A stretch of DNA of 64,000 nt, taken from the NCBI GenBank assembly GCA_963853835.1, contig OY970822.1, forward strand, positions 48,820,404-48,884,403. The letters are read 5' to 3'. Position numbers and translations under genes: made by a program. Within the stretch, counting starts at the first letter, position 1; each line of letters begins with the position of its first letter. A model generated the notes under the pieces. The model made no database searches, was not told the origin of the DNA, and saw only the letters and a program-made list of their open reading frames with translations. This DNA is from Calendula officinalis. Lineage: Eukaryota; Streptophyta; Magnoliopsida; Asterales; Asteraceae. Of this stretch, positions 10,171 through 24,692 are shown one piece after another.

Positions 10171-12396
10171 ACGCCATCAACAGGGGCTCGACGAATGATT
10201 AGATTGCTTTCAATGGTTTAGATCGTAGTGAAGTACAAACCGTTTGGAAAAACATCTCAACTTCTCCAATATACGCTTTTGGGTCGTATTGATCAGAGGT
10301 AATGTAAAGGTATTCAATACCATTTTCTCGATCAGTTTCAAGATGAAAACATGTTTTCTCGAATATCCTTAAAACTCAACAAGTTACGACTGGAACTTGG
10401 ACAATATAAGGTTTCATCTATGGTTAAATTAGTACCATTTGACAACACATATTGAGCTATACCAAAACCAAGGGTCGACAGGCCCGAAATGGTTGTCAAT
10501 GAAGTTACTTTGAGGCATAATGTTGATTAAGTAATTTTTATGTTTTATGAAAGTGTACTTGGGTACAACAATCAACCAGACAATCAACAACCCAATATGC
10601 ATGCCTCAAAGTAAAAATAATTTAAAGTCGGTCACACGTATTGACTAATTTCACAAGGAAAATAACTTTAATTATTTCGAGAAACATAATCAATGTAATC
10701 AATCCATAATCCAAAAGATAAGCATTGTTCAAATGGGAAAGCATAATCCAATGGAAATATAATCCATGAGCTGAACAATAGCTCTATTATTCCATTTGAG
10801 CCACAAAATTAGGGGCCTCAAAGAAATACTGTGTCTTTGATTCGATATTTGTCTACAATGGGAGGAGAAATATATTGGATTCAATTATCATGAGTTGAAC
10901 AATAGCTCTATTATTCCATTTGAGCCATAAAATCGGTGGTCTCAAAGAATTTATGATTGTTTTGATATTTTCCTACAACGGGAGGAGTAATATTGGATTT
11001 ATTTATCATATAAAACGATATGTTTATATGTTTATGTTTTGAATGAGCAAAAATTGTGTGTCGAAACAGCAGGTTCGAAAAACACAAGTGCGAATGAGTT
11101 CTCATTTATCGAGCGACAGGTCGATTGATAGACACCAATTCGTCATAAGTATATAAACACATTGGGGGAAAAGATTATTTAGTCAACCCTTTTCGGTAGC
11201 TCTATTCAAATACAACCAAGAAAGACGGTGAGGGTAGACAGCGCTTGTGCGTATCGGAACCACCCATCATTAGGAGTCAGAAAAACCGCCAATCTTTCCT
11301 AGACATTGTATTAAGAATAGGTGAGCCTATTTGTGGATGATTCATAATTTTTTCCGTTTTAAGTTGTTTAATACAATGCTCATTTTTAGATATCTCAAAT
11401 GCTAAATAGCAATTATACACATCGTGTATCACGTGAGTGCATCAACTCAATATCCCAACATATAATTCATGATGCCACTATTTTCTCATTTTCAGAAAAG
11501 CCATCGAATAATCAATTCTTTTTATAAAAATTTGTCGCAAAATTGATATAAATCCATTAGTAATATTATCATGTTGTAATGATAATCTCTTATTGTAAAA
11601 ATATCAAAGTTTTCTAAAAGATAGATTTCACTGTGAAATTATTTTGATTATGTATCAAAATTAATCAAAACTAGACATTCAAAGAATGATTGTGTCTTTG
11701 CTTTCTCAAAATAATATTTGATTGTTACGAGCACGTAACATTGTAATTTTATTAATATCATAAGATATTCAAATAATAAAAATCTTCACTAATTCAAAGT
11801 TGAATCTTGTCATATGTGTGTATAAATTACACAACAAAATAAATGTTTGTACCTTTATTTATTTTTCTTCACACTATATTATAAGTTTTTATACTTTGGG
11901 TGAATAAATGGCAAAATTAGATATTGTCTTTCAAATATATAAACCATTAAAACTATCTTTGATTACACTCTAAATGATTGCCACAAATGATTGGTTTTTA
12001 TTACTCCAAATTATGTCTTCAAAAGATTGAATTTCAATTTTGACAAAGAAATTCAATTTGTCACATTTTTTTTTCTTAAAAAAAAACCTCATATGAAATA
12101 ATAATTGGAGAATCAAATCGTCCAAATGATTTTGGACATTTAGTATTAAAAAACCATATTTAAGAACTTGATCAATTTTGAGAATGAATAGCCATTTATA
12201 TATGTCAAAATTGTGGAAATCACACAAATTGAATCACACTGATCCGTATGATTCGATGTCTAGCATTGAATCATAAATCAGAAAATTATAAATAATGAAT
12301 TAAACAAGAAGAGATCGAGAGACGTACTAAGGAGTATAGAATTCAACGATGAAGAAATTGATACTTCCAACTTTGAGCAAAGTGCCGATAACGTGT
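10171..12396 (-). other. Decayed gag and leader region of the copia element
   Basis: By position this should hold gag and the 5' leader of the minus-strand copia element. No gag motif is recognisable. The sequence is AT-rich with many stops and includes the duplication at 10768-11008. Open frames at 10911-11105 and 11970-12227 have no recognisable domain. Confidence 0.4.
10768..11008. repeat. Two tandem copies of a roughly 120-bp unit
   Basis: The block GAACAATAGCTCTATTATTC occurs near 10773 and again near 10897. In both copies it is followed by TTGAGCCA, CTCAAAGAA, GATAT and GGGAGGAG...TTGGATT in the same order. The two units are diverged, so the duplication is not recent. Confidence 0.75.
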
Positions 12397-12598
12397 TGTA
12401 AGTTACATTAGCCCAACTCATAGGATCTTCTCGAACTTTCACATTCATATAGTTGTGTTACAAGATTGGTGTAATGAAATGTACATATGAACTCCTTTAT
12501 ATAGGCTAATGGTTGTAAGCCAAGAGTCATGACATGAATATACATAAATGTGAGACATAAGTGTAAGCAAACAAAGAGACTCCAAATAATGAGTTACA
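12397..12598 (-). repeat. 5' LTR of the decayed copia element
   Basis: 202 bp bounded by TGTAAGTTAC and GAGTTACA, an inverted TGTAA/TTACA pair. On the minus strand a TATA-type box (CTATATAAAGG) lies near 12500. The bases ACACGTTATCGGCAC follow the LTR end, typical of this copia group. Confidence 0.7.
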
Positions 12599-13301
12599 AC
12601 AAATAGAATGTAATATATTTTTTTCAGTTATCATGAATTATTAATTTATGATTTTCTTGAGACCGAAAATTATATAGGGATCTCATAAAAAATTATTATC
12701 TTATTATTTTATCGATTTTTTCAAATTTTTACATTGGCTAAAGTCGAGACTAGACAAATTTATTATTTTAGAAAAAATATTATTTTACCGAGTATTAATT
12801 TAAAGAGATTCTAAACAAATTAGGTTATGTGTCATCATATGCTAGAACATGCTACATTATGTGTCAATGGTCCTCAAATTTTAGATCTCCTTCAAAAGAT
12901 ATTGTGAGCCACTGAACATGTGGAAATGCTAAGTTAGGTGTCACTGGTCCTTCAAAGGATATTGTGAGTCACAAATGAACATGATGAAAATTTTAGTCAT
13001 AGTTGTTGAACTCTAGGTTCTGATCTTAACTTACTTCCATTTTGTAATTTGTTCAGTAAAAACATGAAAATCTTGCATAACATCTTCGCAAGCGTAGGAT
13101 CAAGATCTTGAACATAGAATCATAAGATCTTGATTCGAACCAATCTTGCTTAGCTAAACTACATAAACACTTACATTGATAAATAAATTAATAAACCGAT
13201 CAACTAATTAATGACATACGTATAAGAGTAAATTTATTGAAATATTTCGACTCAACAATTCACCGCCCGAAAATTTAAACGTTTGATGACCTAATTTAGT
13301 A
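12599..13301. other. AT-rich intergenic sequence
   Basis: No gene seen. Contains an imperfect tandem repeat: a unit with GTGTCAATGGTCCT/GTGTCACTGGTCCT and GATATTGTGAG occurs at about 12855-12925 and 12930-12983. Confidence 0.5.
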
Positions 13302-13309
13302 ACAAAAAC

Positions 13310-14047
13310 TAGGGGTGAGCATAACACGGTACCCGCCGGTTCCGACTGGAACCGGAACCAGAACCGGAACCGCAGGTTCCTGAGATATAGGAACCGGAAC
13401 CTGGAAGACAGGTTCCTAAATTTTCGGATCCAGAACCGGAACCACCGGTTCCAGGGCAGGTTCCGGTTACCCTGTATCTAAATTCAAAAAAATTTAACAT
13501 TACTTACTGAATAAACAAAACAATAAATCAGACAAACTAACGATTACATATATCGTTTAATGATTTTATATATATTCAACGATTACAAATATTGTTCAAA
13601 ATAGAAATGAGTGAATAAGAATGACAAAAACATAGTATATGTGTGATTCATGTGAAAGTCAGTCGCAAATATACGACCTCACAACGAGTGAATGTCTCAC
13701 TGTCACCCAATTTCTAACTTAATTATAACGAGTAAGGCCAATTTATATTTTTATTTGGACTAGTATTTTACATTTAGATAAATCATAAATCTATTTTATT
13801 TAATCATATATAATATATTATATATTTTTTAATAAAAATATACCGTGTAACCGCCAGTTCCAGGGTATCTACCGGTTCCAGGGTATCCACCAGTTCCAGG
13901 TTCCTTAATTTTGAGAACCGGAACCTCTTAGGGCGGTTCCATGATTTTAGGAACCGGAACCTCTTAGCAGGTTCCGGATCCGGAACCTCCGGTTCCGAGA
14001 CGGTTCCGGTTCCGATTCCGGTTACCCTCTTTTGCTGCTCATCCCTA
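13310..14047. mobile_element. Non-autonomous hAT element (TAGGGGTG termini)
   Basis: 738 bp with termini TAGGGGTGAGCA and TGCTCATCCCTA (one mismatch as inverted repeats). An 8-bp duplication ACAAAAAC flanks it at 13302-13309 and 14048-14055, the size expected for hAT transposases. Both ends are packed with GGTTCC/GGAACC-type repeats (13325-13465 and 13850-14030). No transposase is present; frames across the repeats are low-complexity shadows. Confidence 0.9.
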
Positions 14048-14086
14048 ACAAAAACACTTATAAAATGTACTTTACAAGTTTGTTCG

Positions 14087-16781
<2,695 letters not shown>

Positions 16782-16786
16782 GTTCG

Positions 16787-17415
16787 GTTCCAATTTTTTT
16801 TTTAACATCAATATTATATATAAGAACTAGCAGAAGCTAGAAAAATTATTATATACTAATGGAATTAACTATAAGATTTCCTAACCAACCTACCCAATTG
16901 AATCGTATTTTGGGATTTCAATATGAAATACACATAAACGAGTGATATACAATAGAATCCCAAAGTGTCGCTTTCTTAGGTTTGGAATTATAAAAAATTA
17001 AAGCATTACGAAAATTCCATATGGACCACATCATCGTAGATACAATCCCATGAAACATAAATCTTGCCATTTTCGTAATTTAGATGAGTAATTCAGAACC
17101 CTTATAAATATATTATAAATTCATTTGATTTCTAATGTAAGATATTACTCAACATACTTCTCTATAACTATCAGGTTTAAACTTTGAATCTTTAATGAAC
17201 CAACAAGTTCAATGATGTCGACTAAGGGAACCAACTTAGAGGTTATCAAAGGCAGACACATAACACATAAAGGGATTCTCAGCAGTGAACCAAAGTATAT
17301 AGCCAATCATTTAATCATACAAGTAGTACTTCATATGACATAAATAGTACTTCATACGACATAAATAGTTTGTGCCGCTAGCAGGGGATGAGAGGTTCCT
17401 CCGGCAATCAAATCA
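16787..17415. other. Intergenic, no gene recognised
   Basis: AT-rich. A 21-bp unit with AGTACTTCATA and GACATAAAT is repeated twice near 17323-17365. The segment 17381-17415, next to the cox3 fragment, is more GC-rich and may be further organelle-derived DNA that I cannot identify. Confidence 0.4.
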
Positions 17416-17541
17416 GTACTAAAGCGTAAACTGCTCGTTTTTCCTTCCCCGCGAGTATAGCATGATGAGCCCAAGTTACGGCAGCTCCGGATGAAAGGGG
17501 AATAAGAGTATTAAGAAAAGGGATTTCCCGAGGATCTAAAA
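17416..17541 (-). pseudogene. cox3: Nuclear fragment of mitochondrial cox3 (NUMT)
   Basis: The minus strand encodes about 40 residues of cytochrome c oxidase subunit 3. Visible stretches: LDPREIPFLNTLIPLSSGAA, AVTWAHHAILAGKEKRAVYA, then LV. This subunit is part of complex IV in the mitochondrial inner membrane. Homology stops abruptly at both ends, and a stop follows four codons after VYA, so the piece is non-functional. The Arg codon CGG sits where plant COX3 proteins have Trp after C-to-U editing, and a Pro codon CCC also looks unedited, so the copy came from mitochondrial DNA rather than edited mRNA (inference from known plant editing). Identification rests on recall of the COX3 sequence but the run is long and specific. 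Confidence 0.88.
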
Positions 17542-19125
17542 CTGCAAAAGAAGCTATGAAATTCGATCTTACGAAACAATAACAATCTAAAGTAAGTTCT
17601 CCATGTTACCAACCTTTAAATAAGTAGATAACAACGATACTCAATCCCTTTAAATGAACAATATGCAAAGGTAATATGTTAGAAAGATATAAGATCAATC
17701 CCAACAATGACGTCAACTGATACTTCAGTTCTTATCAAATCCGCGCTACCTCAACTCACACTTCAACTGACATTCATTTAACTGACAAACTCATACTATC
17801 AATATTCATTTTCTTCAATTTTTTGGGTTCCACCATTATAAAATATATACACATGACACAAAATACCAAATACTATATTAAATTGACATGGCCACCACAA
17901 TTTGAGTGGATCGAGACGACGTGACAGACTATTGACAACATTATTCATAAGCATTTACTTTGAAGTATGGAGGGCCTCCTTCCTTGTGTCACCTCTTCCA
18001 CCAGCCAAACTCCTCAACCGAAGCCTTCCCCAAGAGGAGGCGTGCCAGTGGTCCTTGGCTCGTCGGATGAGGTGGAGTCCCAACCAACTTTATCATTGGC
18101 AGTGGTCTAACAACGATTTTAATTCATTAAATATCGGTGGTTGTGTCACATGTCTATTGTGTAATAGTATAAAACTGAGTACACATGGTCTAGTCGTGTG
18201 GGCTTCTGTTTTTGGTCAAACATATTGAATGGAAGTATCATTATTCCTATAAGATTAACCAACATAGAATCAACAATAACAAGCGGTTATTCCGAATTTT
18301 AATTTGCCCTTTTCAAGCTTTTTCTTAACCATATTTCTGACGGGTTGATCGTCTAGTTAATTTTTGGATATATACTACTTTTTCCCTCAACTTTTATAAA
18401 CGACAAGTAGGCCCCCCAACATTGAAAGTTCAATCTATACCCATTAACTCCACCTTGTGATGTTATTATCTTGTCGGAATTTAATACTTAGTCCTAGTTT
18501 TATAAATTTCACTTGACTTCAACAGAAACGACTATTACAAATGAATACTAATTACAAATAATATTGATTTTCAAGTTGCTGGAAATAAAGGGAAAATTGA
18601 TTTCATAAGTGCACAAAACTTCGTATGGTCAATATGTTTCATAAAGTAAAAATATTTAATAGGAGCCATTACAATATTTCTTAATTTAGATTCTTTAACA
18701 CACGCTACCTCCCCAGAACTCTAGTAGACTATTTAATTGTTGTTTTTGTTTGAATAAATAATAGCATTACCTATTAAAATGTTTATATCAGTATTAATAT
18801 TAAAGGAATAGTGATTTGTAGACCATCATTTTTTTTTATCATGCGCTATTATAATGTTTTTTAAATGATATTTCTGTTATAAAGGCTACTTCTAGGCAGA
18901 CGAGTTTGACTCATAATATACATGACTTAACCTTTGTCGTAGCTGTATCTGAACCTTCGCATTTACATCTGCTAAATGTTTATACAGTAAGATATTAAAC
19001 TCGTGATCTTTATAAAATTAATGTTTAGAAATTAGAATCATTATTAATAGGTTGTCACCCGATAATTATGCGCCATTTTTATGTATTTGAGATTATCGAT
19101 CGTACGTACAATATCATAAAATAAG
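17542..19125. other. Intergenic, no gene recognised
   Basis: Mostly AT-rich. A GC-richer patch at about 17930-18110 opens a 108-codon plus-strand frame (17902-18228) with no recognisable domain and no good start context. I do not call it a gene. Confidence 0.4.
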
Positions 19126-19130
19126 GATAA

Positions 19131-19552
19131 TGTTGGAAATCAAAAGGAAAAATACACTCTCAAACCTCACTGTTAAGAACTACAACTTTTAGATGAAAAG
19201 GAATAACTCTCTAATATGTCGAGATGTGTAAATATGCAGAGAAAAAGTAACAAGTACTACTACTTTCTTAATATTAAGGATAAAGAAAAGGCTATATATA
19301 GCCTACTTGACAGCTACGAATTAGCAAAACAAACTACCCACTCACCTAACTAGCTAAATAACCGGTCCAAACAATGACCCTTTCTACCCACTAGTATTTT
19401 CCCAACGTAAACTAAACTTTAAAATACCAATCCTATACTATTAACCATAAACTAAAACATAACACTAAAATAATAAATACTTATTAAATCTAAGACACTT
19501 CCAGCCTTGCATATGTAGAAGCTAACTAGCCAACGAACCATTTAATCCAACA
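19131..19552 (-). repeat. Solo LTR of a Ty1/copia element
   Basis: 422 bp with ends TGTTGGAAAT and ATCCAACA, flanked by GATAA at 19126-19130 and 19553-19557. On the minus strand a TATA-type motif (GGCTATATATAGCC, near 19290) is followed by a pyrimidine-rich downstream part, suggesting minus orientation. No internal region remains. Confidence 0.85.
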
Positions 19553-19557
19553 GATAA

Positions 19558-20103
19558 TAATGTATAGCAAAAAGTAGAACGTACATATTTCCACCCAGTG
19601 TAAAAAAAAAAAAAGAATCTCCTGAAAAACGAAATGAGTAGTAGTTCTATAACAACATGCATGTATGAGTTGTACGTTAGGCTACATTAGTTAAAGAGAT
19701 AAGCTGCATGTGACGATTGCAGGTCCATCATAAGACTGAAATAAAGAACGGCCCCAACTGAACTGACGCATAATCAACCCCAGATAGTCCCACCATGTGA
19801 TTTAAACACGTGTCATAATTGGACCCCACCTGTAATTTTTATTTTCCATATTTTCTTTTAAGGTTGTAAGGTGCGGGTACAACAATATATGACCACGGTG
19901 TGGTGTGGTCTGATTTCTGGAACACCCCCACCACACCATAGTAGGTTTCTAATTAGTCATGTGGTGGGCCTCCTCCATATTTTAGTGTGGGCAATTTATT
20001 TCTAATTTTTAAATCACACATTAGAACATACAAGTTTTACAGTTGATTATATAAGTATATTACATTATAGTTGTAGTAGATATCATAAAAGTTGTGGTAT
20101 AAA
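19558..20103. other. Intergenic, no gene recognised
   Basis: Includes a poly(A) run near 19601 and an inverted repeat near 19896-19940 (GTGTGGTGTGGT facing ACCACACCAT), perhaps a short MITE relic. No coding signal. Confidence 0.4.
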
Positions 20104-20108
20104 GTGTG

Positions 20109-21101
20109 TGTTAATCCCGTAATAAGTGAAATACAACACTCATACGCTTTCACTGACCAATTTAAAATTATTAGAGACACTCAACAAATTTTAAACTTTT
20201 CTTTATTAATCAATAATGATACAATAAAGATGCAATCAGTTTGCGGAATAGTTAAGAAGAAATCCTAACTAAACTGCTTGCATGTGACAGACAACAACAG
20301 ATATTATCTAAGACAAGTTTATGATCAACAAATGATCAAGCACAAGACCAGACACTTTCGTTATACAGATTCAATTCTTGAATCAGATAAATAGAGTTAA
20401 CTGGTGGTTTACACTCTGCTCGAGGGAATAAAGTTCTGGAGTAATTTCAACAGCGTGTAACCTTGTTGGGTGCACACAGAAATCGATTGTCTAAGTCCTC
20501 AATTTATATCATTGGCAAACGTAGAGCCAAAGGAATGATAGATCGATTCCACGTGCGAGAATTCCGTTGGTGCAGAGGATGTTTCATGGGACGAGCACGA
20601 CTAACGGAATTATAACAGTACTTTATGTCGTCTTGTGATCGCCGATATCTTCTAGAAGATTTACAAGATATTCTCATAATCAGCGATGCACAAACTTGTG
20701 CTTTACTTGTGTCTTTCTGTGACGCTGAAACTTTGAGCCTATGTACATTTTTGGCAGCCATGAGTTTTCGGATACTCATGCTTCTTCAGATGGCCTTCAG
20801 CTTCAGCGACCTTCACTAAGAGTTTTGCTTAGAGAAGTATTTGTTCAATGGTTCAGCGTTTTGTCCAATGCGCTGAACCTGTTACATTATCTGATCTGTT
20901 AACCAGTATCTGATTCCGCATGGGGAAGTGATCGTTGTTTCAGACAGTGATCAGATAATGTAACTGGGTAACTAAAATCCGAACTGATCAGATTCAATTA
21001 CCCACAATCTGAGGAACTAATCCTCAGATAGTATTCTAACTATTTTCCTTTTTGTCTTCATTAAATCTCCTCAGTGGGGGATGCTTTTCAGCGACCCAAC
21101 A
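20109..21101 (-). repeat. 3' LTR of element A
   Basis: 993 bp, TGTTAATCCC to GACCCAACA on the plus strand. It matches 42706-43698 throughout, with roughly 5% differences over the first 280 bp by eye. The LTR of a minus-strand element; frames at 20504-20779 and 20625-20819 are not genes and recur in the other LTR. Confidence 0.95.
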
Positions 21102-21115
21102 ATCTCCCCCTATTT
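21102..21115 (-). promoter_or_regulatory. Polypurine tract of element A
   Basis: On the minus strand AAATAGGGGGAGAT lies immediately before the LTR start TGTTGGGTCGC. This is the primer site for plus-strand synthesis and confirms element orientation. Confidence 0.85.
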
Positions 21116-21419
21116 GATGTAGACAAATAGTTAGGCAACTCCCCCTGAATATGTGAAGATTTTATATTTAACCTTGAGTATTTTTCACAATTCAGAGGGT
21201 CTTCGACATACCTAGAAAACATTACAATATATGGTGATCTGATAGAATCTGATCACACTACAGTTCATAACTCATATTTTCTTTCTGAGTTTTTCTAAGT
21301 ATCTAGCAAGCAAATAAACTCAGGTATGTCAAAATCATCATCATTAATTGATGATGTTCATTCACCACAGAGTAGCAAAATAAAGACATAAATGTAAATT
21401 GTTTTGGGGTGCATGCAGA

Positions 21420-22608
21420 AAAGTAAATTGTTTTGGGATTACAGACCATTGTTTTTAAAACATAAACATAAATTCTTCAAACACCGGCCTTCTGCCACCG
21501 GTACCTCCCATCATTTTCCAGCCATTCACTCCTTCCTTCCATTGTGGCTTCCCAAGCCCCTCCTCTTGCACTCTTCCTCCTTAGCCTCAACAATCTCTTC
21601 TACAGACATCCCTAGACGTCTGGCTGTCCTTCTCAGTTCCTCCTCATCAGGAGTAATTTGGCTCTTTCACCTTTTCGTCTTTGGGGGAGAATCTGCAGGA
21701 CCTTTACCTTTATCAAGGGGAAGGTTTTGGATTTTGCCCACGGGAGCTTGTGCAGAATCCCTGACAAGGGGATCTGCGGAAGGAACTATAGGGATCATGG
21801 TTGTACCCCCGAAATGAGTGATGGTGATTTCCAGAAATTCCTCGAACCTGATACCTGACCTCCTAAAACATTATGAGGTCATCTGACTTATTTTCCCACC
21901 CTGAACCCTTTCTGCAGCTACACGATTCAAACCCCTGCCATCATTACAAACTTTGCTATCTCCAACAATTCTCTTTCCAGTGCTCCGGTCTTCACTACCC
22001 ATTTCGGCCGGTCTAACGACCCTCTCCGTTGTGCCTTGATGGGACACATATTTCTCCCCCTGAAAATGAGGGGTGGGAGTGACACCTTGAGTATTTTCTC
22101 TATTTATCAGTGGCTCAACAAGGCTAGAGATGTGCGATAACAAATTATCAATCCTTTCACCAATGGATCTTTCGAGACGATTGAACTTAGAAGTCAGATC
22201 AGCGTTACTCGACGTGAGATTTTGAATTGCAGAGATAAGATTATCGATCTGCCCGTTTTGTGCATTCACGTTTCTTTGGAGATTTTCCTGATTGTTGGCC
22301 AGGAAATCTTGGACGTTGTCTGACATAGCCTGGTGATTGGAGATGTTGCTAATGTTGGTATTGATAACCCCACAAAAACTTCTAATCAGAGCAAGTTGTC
22401 TGAATGTTTCGTTGAAGTTTTCCATCAGGCCAGGGAGATCACTCGCTGCTGGCACACCCTGGTCCATCGGACCCTCTGGTGTGGCAGCTCTCCTGAGAGG
22501 TCGAACTTGCTCGGTTGTGGGGGTGGGTTCTTCATCGGAGCTATCAGTCCAGCTGACTGGTAGCGTGTACTCTTGTTCAGGTTCAACATCAAGATTCGAT
22601 TGAGTGGG
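21420..22608 (-). pseudogene. Element A second ORF, C-terminal part (env-like position)
   Basis: Minus-strand frame ending at 21871, with an older continuation in another frame to about 21420 (PDEEELRRTARRLGMSVEEI region). The main part is acidic and Pro-rich at its start (WTDSSDEEPTPTTEQVRPL). It then becomes a long Asn/Gln/Leu-rich coiled coil with heptads (NNQENLQRNVNAQNGQIDNL, LERSIGERIDNLLSHISSLV). The beginning is cut off by element B at 22608 and resumes at 38861. Sireviruses often carry an ORF here, between pol and the 3' LTR, called env-like from its position. No signal peptide or membrane segment is visible, so function is unknown. Confidence 0.6.
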
Positions 22609-23237
22609 TAATGGTGATATTCGGTTTAAACAAGAACCAAAACGCAGCGGAAAGATTAAATCACCATGAAGGGATCTTGATATCAATCATACATTTAAAC
22701 TATAGATAATATCAAAAAGTTAGGAAGAATGATTCATACCCTAGAAGCCTTTGATTATAGTGATTCGGATGGTTGTAGTAGTTGACCGAAACCAAGAAAT
22801 CCAAAAGGGAATTCCTCCAAAGCTAGTCCACACAACACTTGTGAAAGAACACCAAGGATGCTAGTCCAATGATCTAAGCAAGAAGAAGCAAAAAACTCTT
22901 GAGAGAGATGGGGATGGGGACGGCAAAAACAAGGGAAGGAGTGGGGTGTTTATGGTGCCTTAATCACCCTTTAATGCCTTCCATAAACCATTGATTTATT
23001 TTCACTCTAGTCCTTTGCCTTTTGTTCCTTTTATTTTGCTTACAATTAAGTTTCAATATTAACAATTAATATTAAACTATAATACATACAAGCTAGTAGC
23101 TTATATTTATAAATAATGTAATTACCCTAATTACACTATATTTCTAATGGTGTTAAGTGTTTAAGTGTGTGACCCTTTAGGCTCACGCACAACTAGCCAT
23201 ATAAGTATATGTTGTAAACATGAAGCATATTCCAACA
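22609..23237 (-). repeat. 3' LTR of element B
   Basis: 629 bp. Matches 37889-38855 except for scattered substitutions and the absence of the MITE found in that copy, so it preserves the MITE's empty site (ACCCTTTAATGCC). The polypurine tract AAGTGGGAGC lies just outside it (23238-23247 on the minus strand). Confidence 0.93.
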
Positions 23238-23247
23238 GCTCCCACTT

Positions 23248-24079
23248 GCGCACGTAATAACATCAGGTAGTTATACAAGCAAATGTTAGAGTCTAGCAAC
23301 CCGCCAATGCCCCTAGAAGTACATGAGGAGTTTCATAAAATCTTTGTTCAAAGTTTTTCAATCAGTCATCATTTTGTTACTGATACCATGTTTAGTTTTA
23401 CACAAGTATTAATGTCAATCTAAAATTTCAACGATTCTGTTTCTCGATCTATATATTGAAGTAGATTACCAAACCAATCAAGATTCATCTTGATTACCTA
23501 TGGGTGCGGCCACACATATATCTATTCAAATCATCGAGGGGCCCAGTAGTATCTAATCCAAACATGTGGAGGAACCAATTCTTTATTGTCTACACGTGTT
23601 TACTATATGCTTAATGACAAACCCGAAAATGGTTGTTATAGCAGCATTATTCAGGTCAGCGTTCAACCACATCAAAGTTTGCCCCTCTACATACACAAAC
23701 CAACTTGCATCTCAAGTCAGAGGATAAGCGACAAAGCCTTTGTGAGATTCACCTGCGACATAAATCCAGGAAGTGATTTCTCATAGGTTGGGTCTGTCCA
23801 ATTTGTACATCACAATGAACAACATGTGAGTTTGATTTCATCATCCTTAGTCATACCAAGATAATGTCATCAATGCCCTCAGATTTGTCTCAATAATATT
23901 CTCATATTATTAATTTTGACAATGGACAATTTAAAATATAAAACGCAGTAAATATTCAAGGATATGAACATGCAAATATAGAACATAGTTGATATTCATA
24001 TAAAAACGATCACATCAAATATATCAATTTATTCCAATAAAAACTGCTCAATGTTCCATTATTCAAATACTAAAACAGA
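23248..24079 (-). other. 3' non-coding part of element B
   Basis: Between the RNase H stop and the polypurine tract. No open frame of interest. Confidence 0.5.
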
Positions 24080-24591
24080 TTACATGAGACTATTAGCCGG
24101 TCGATGCCCAATGTTCCTAGCGTGCTCAATGTGTTTAGAACAAGACATCGGCTTCGTAAAAGGGTCAACTAAGTTGTCATCTGTATGAACTTTAAGCAAG
24201 CGTACATCTCCCATTAAGATCGCATCTCTAATGTAGTGAACCTTCATGCGGTAATGTCTGGCGCTTTTCTGAACACCAGGTTCGTTGGCAATGATAATCG
24301 CACCTGTGTTGTCACAGTACATATCCATGGGTCTTTCATTACTGGGGACAACTCCAAGCCCAGAAATAAATTTCCTCATCCAAACATCTTCCATTGCAAC
24401 TTCAATGGTTGCAATGTATTCGGCTTCTGTAGAGGACATCGCAATAGTGCTCTGCTTTTCCAATCAATAGCGCATCCGTTCATAACGAAAACATACCCCG
24501 TTTGAGATTTGGAATCATCTCGATCAGTAGCGTCAGAATAAAAAGTAATGCTTAGCTCATTTTGAGTATCACCACCATAAACAAGAAACAT
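24080..24591 (-). pseudogene. Element B RNase H
   Basis: Degrades RNA in RNA-DNA hybrids during reverse transcription. Two overlapping minus-strand frames: FYSDATDRDDSKSQTGYVFV (first catalytic Asp region) and NGCAIDWKS in one. After a frameshift near 24450, KQSTIAMSSTEAEYIATIEV follows with the catalytic Glu of the copia SSTEAEY motif. Then come VPSNERPMDMYCDNTGAI (catalytic Asp), KSARHYRMKVHYIRD and DNLVDPFTKP, the usual C terminus. The frameshift makes it a pseudogene. Confidence 0.93.
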
Positions 24592-24692
24592 ATCTTTAGG
24601 ATTCCTAAGATACTTCAGTATGTTATTAACAGCAGTCTAGTGACTCTCACCTGGATTCTGTTGATATCGGCTTGTAAGGTTCTGAGAGAACG

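Larger units (their letters stand above)
1..12598 (-). mobile_element. Decayed Ty1/copia retrotransposon, split by a Ty3 element
   Basis: The element reads right to left. Its 5' LTR is at 12397-12598 and its pol runs through 10170-10108 and then, past the inserted chromovirus, through 1796-1; the 3' end lies outside the window. Pol fragments appear in copia order (GAG-pre-integrase, integrase, linker, start of reverse transcriptase), all with stops and frameshifts. A short 5' LTR and the sequence ACACGTTATC just after it resemble the Retrofit/Ale group of copia elements; that lineage call is inference. The chromovirus insertion at CATTC separates the GAG-pre-integrase motif from the integrase core. 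Confidence 0.85.

Noticed and set aside
13309..13500. Gly/Ser/Thr-rich frame resembling a structural protein
   Set aside because: Product of GGTTCC-type subterminal repeats of an hAT element.
17902..18228. 108-codon plus-strand frame in a GC-richer patch
   Set aside because: No recognisable domain, weak start context and no splice or promoter support.
20504..20819. Open frames of 64-91 codons, recurring at 43222-43416
   Set aside because: They lie inside the two LTRs of element A; the recurrence comes from LTR identity, not a gene pair.
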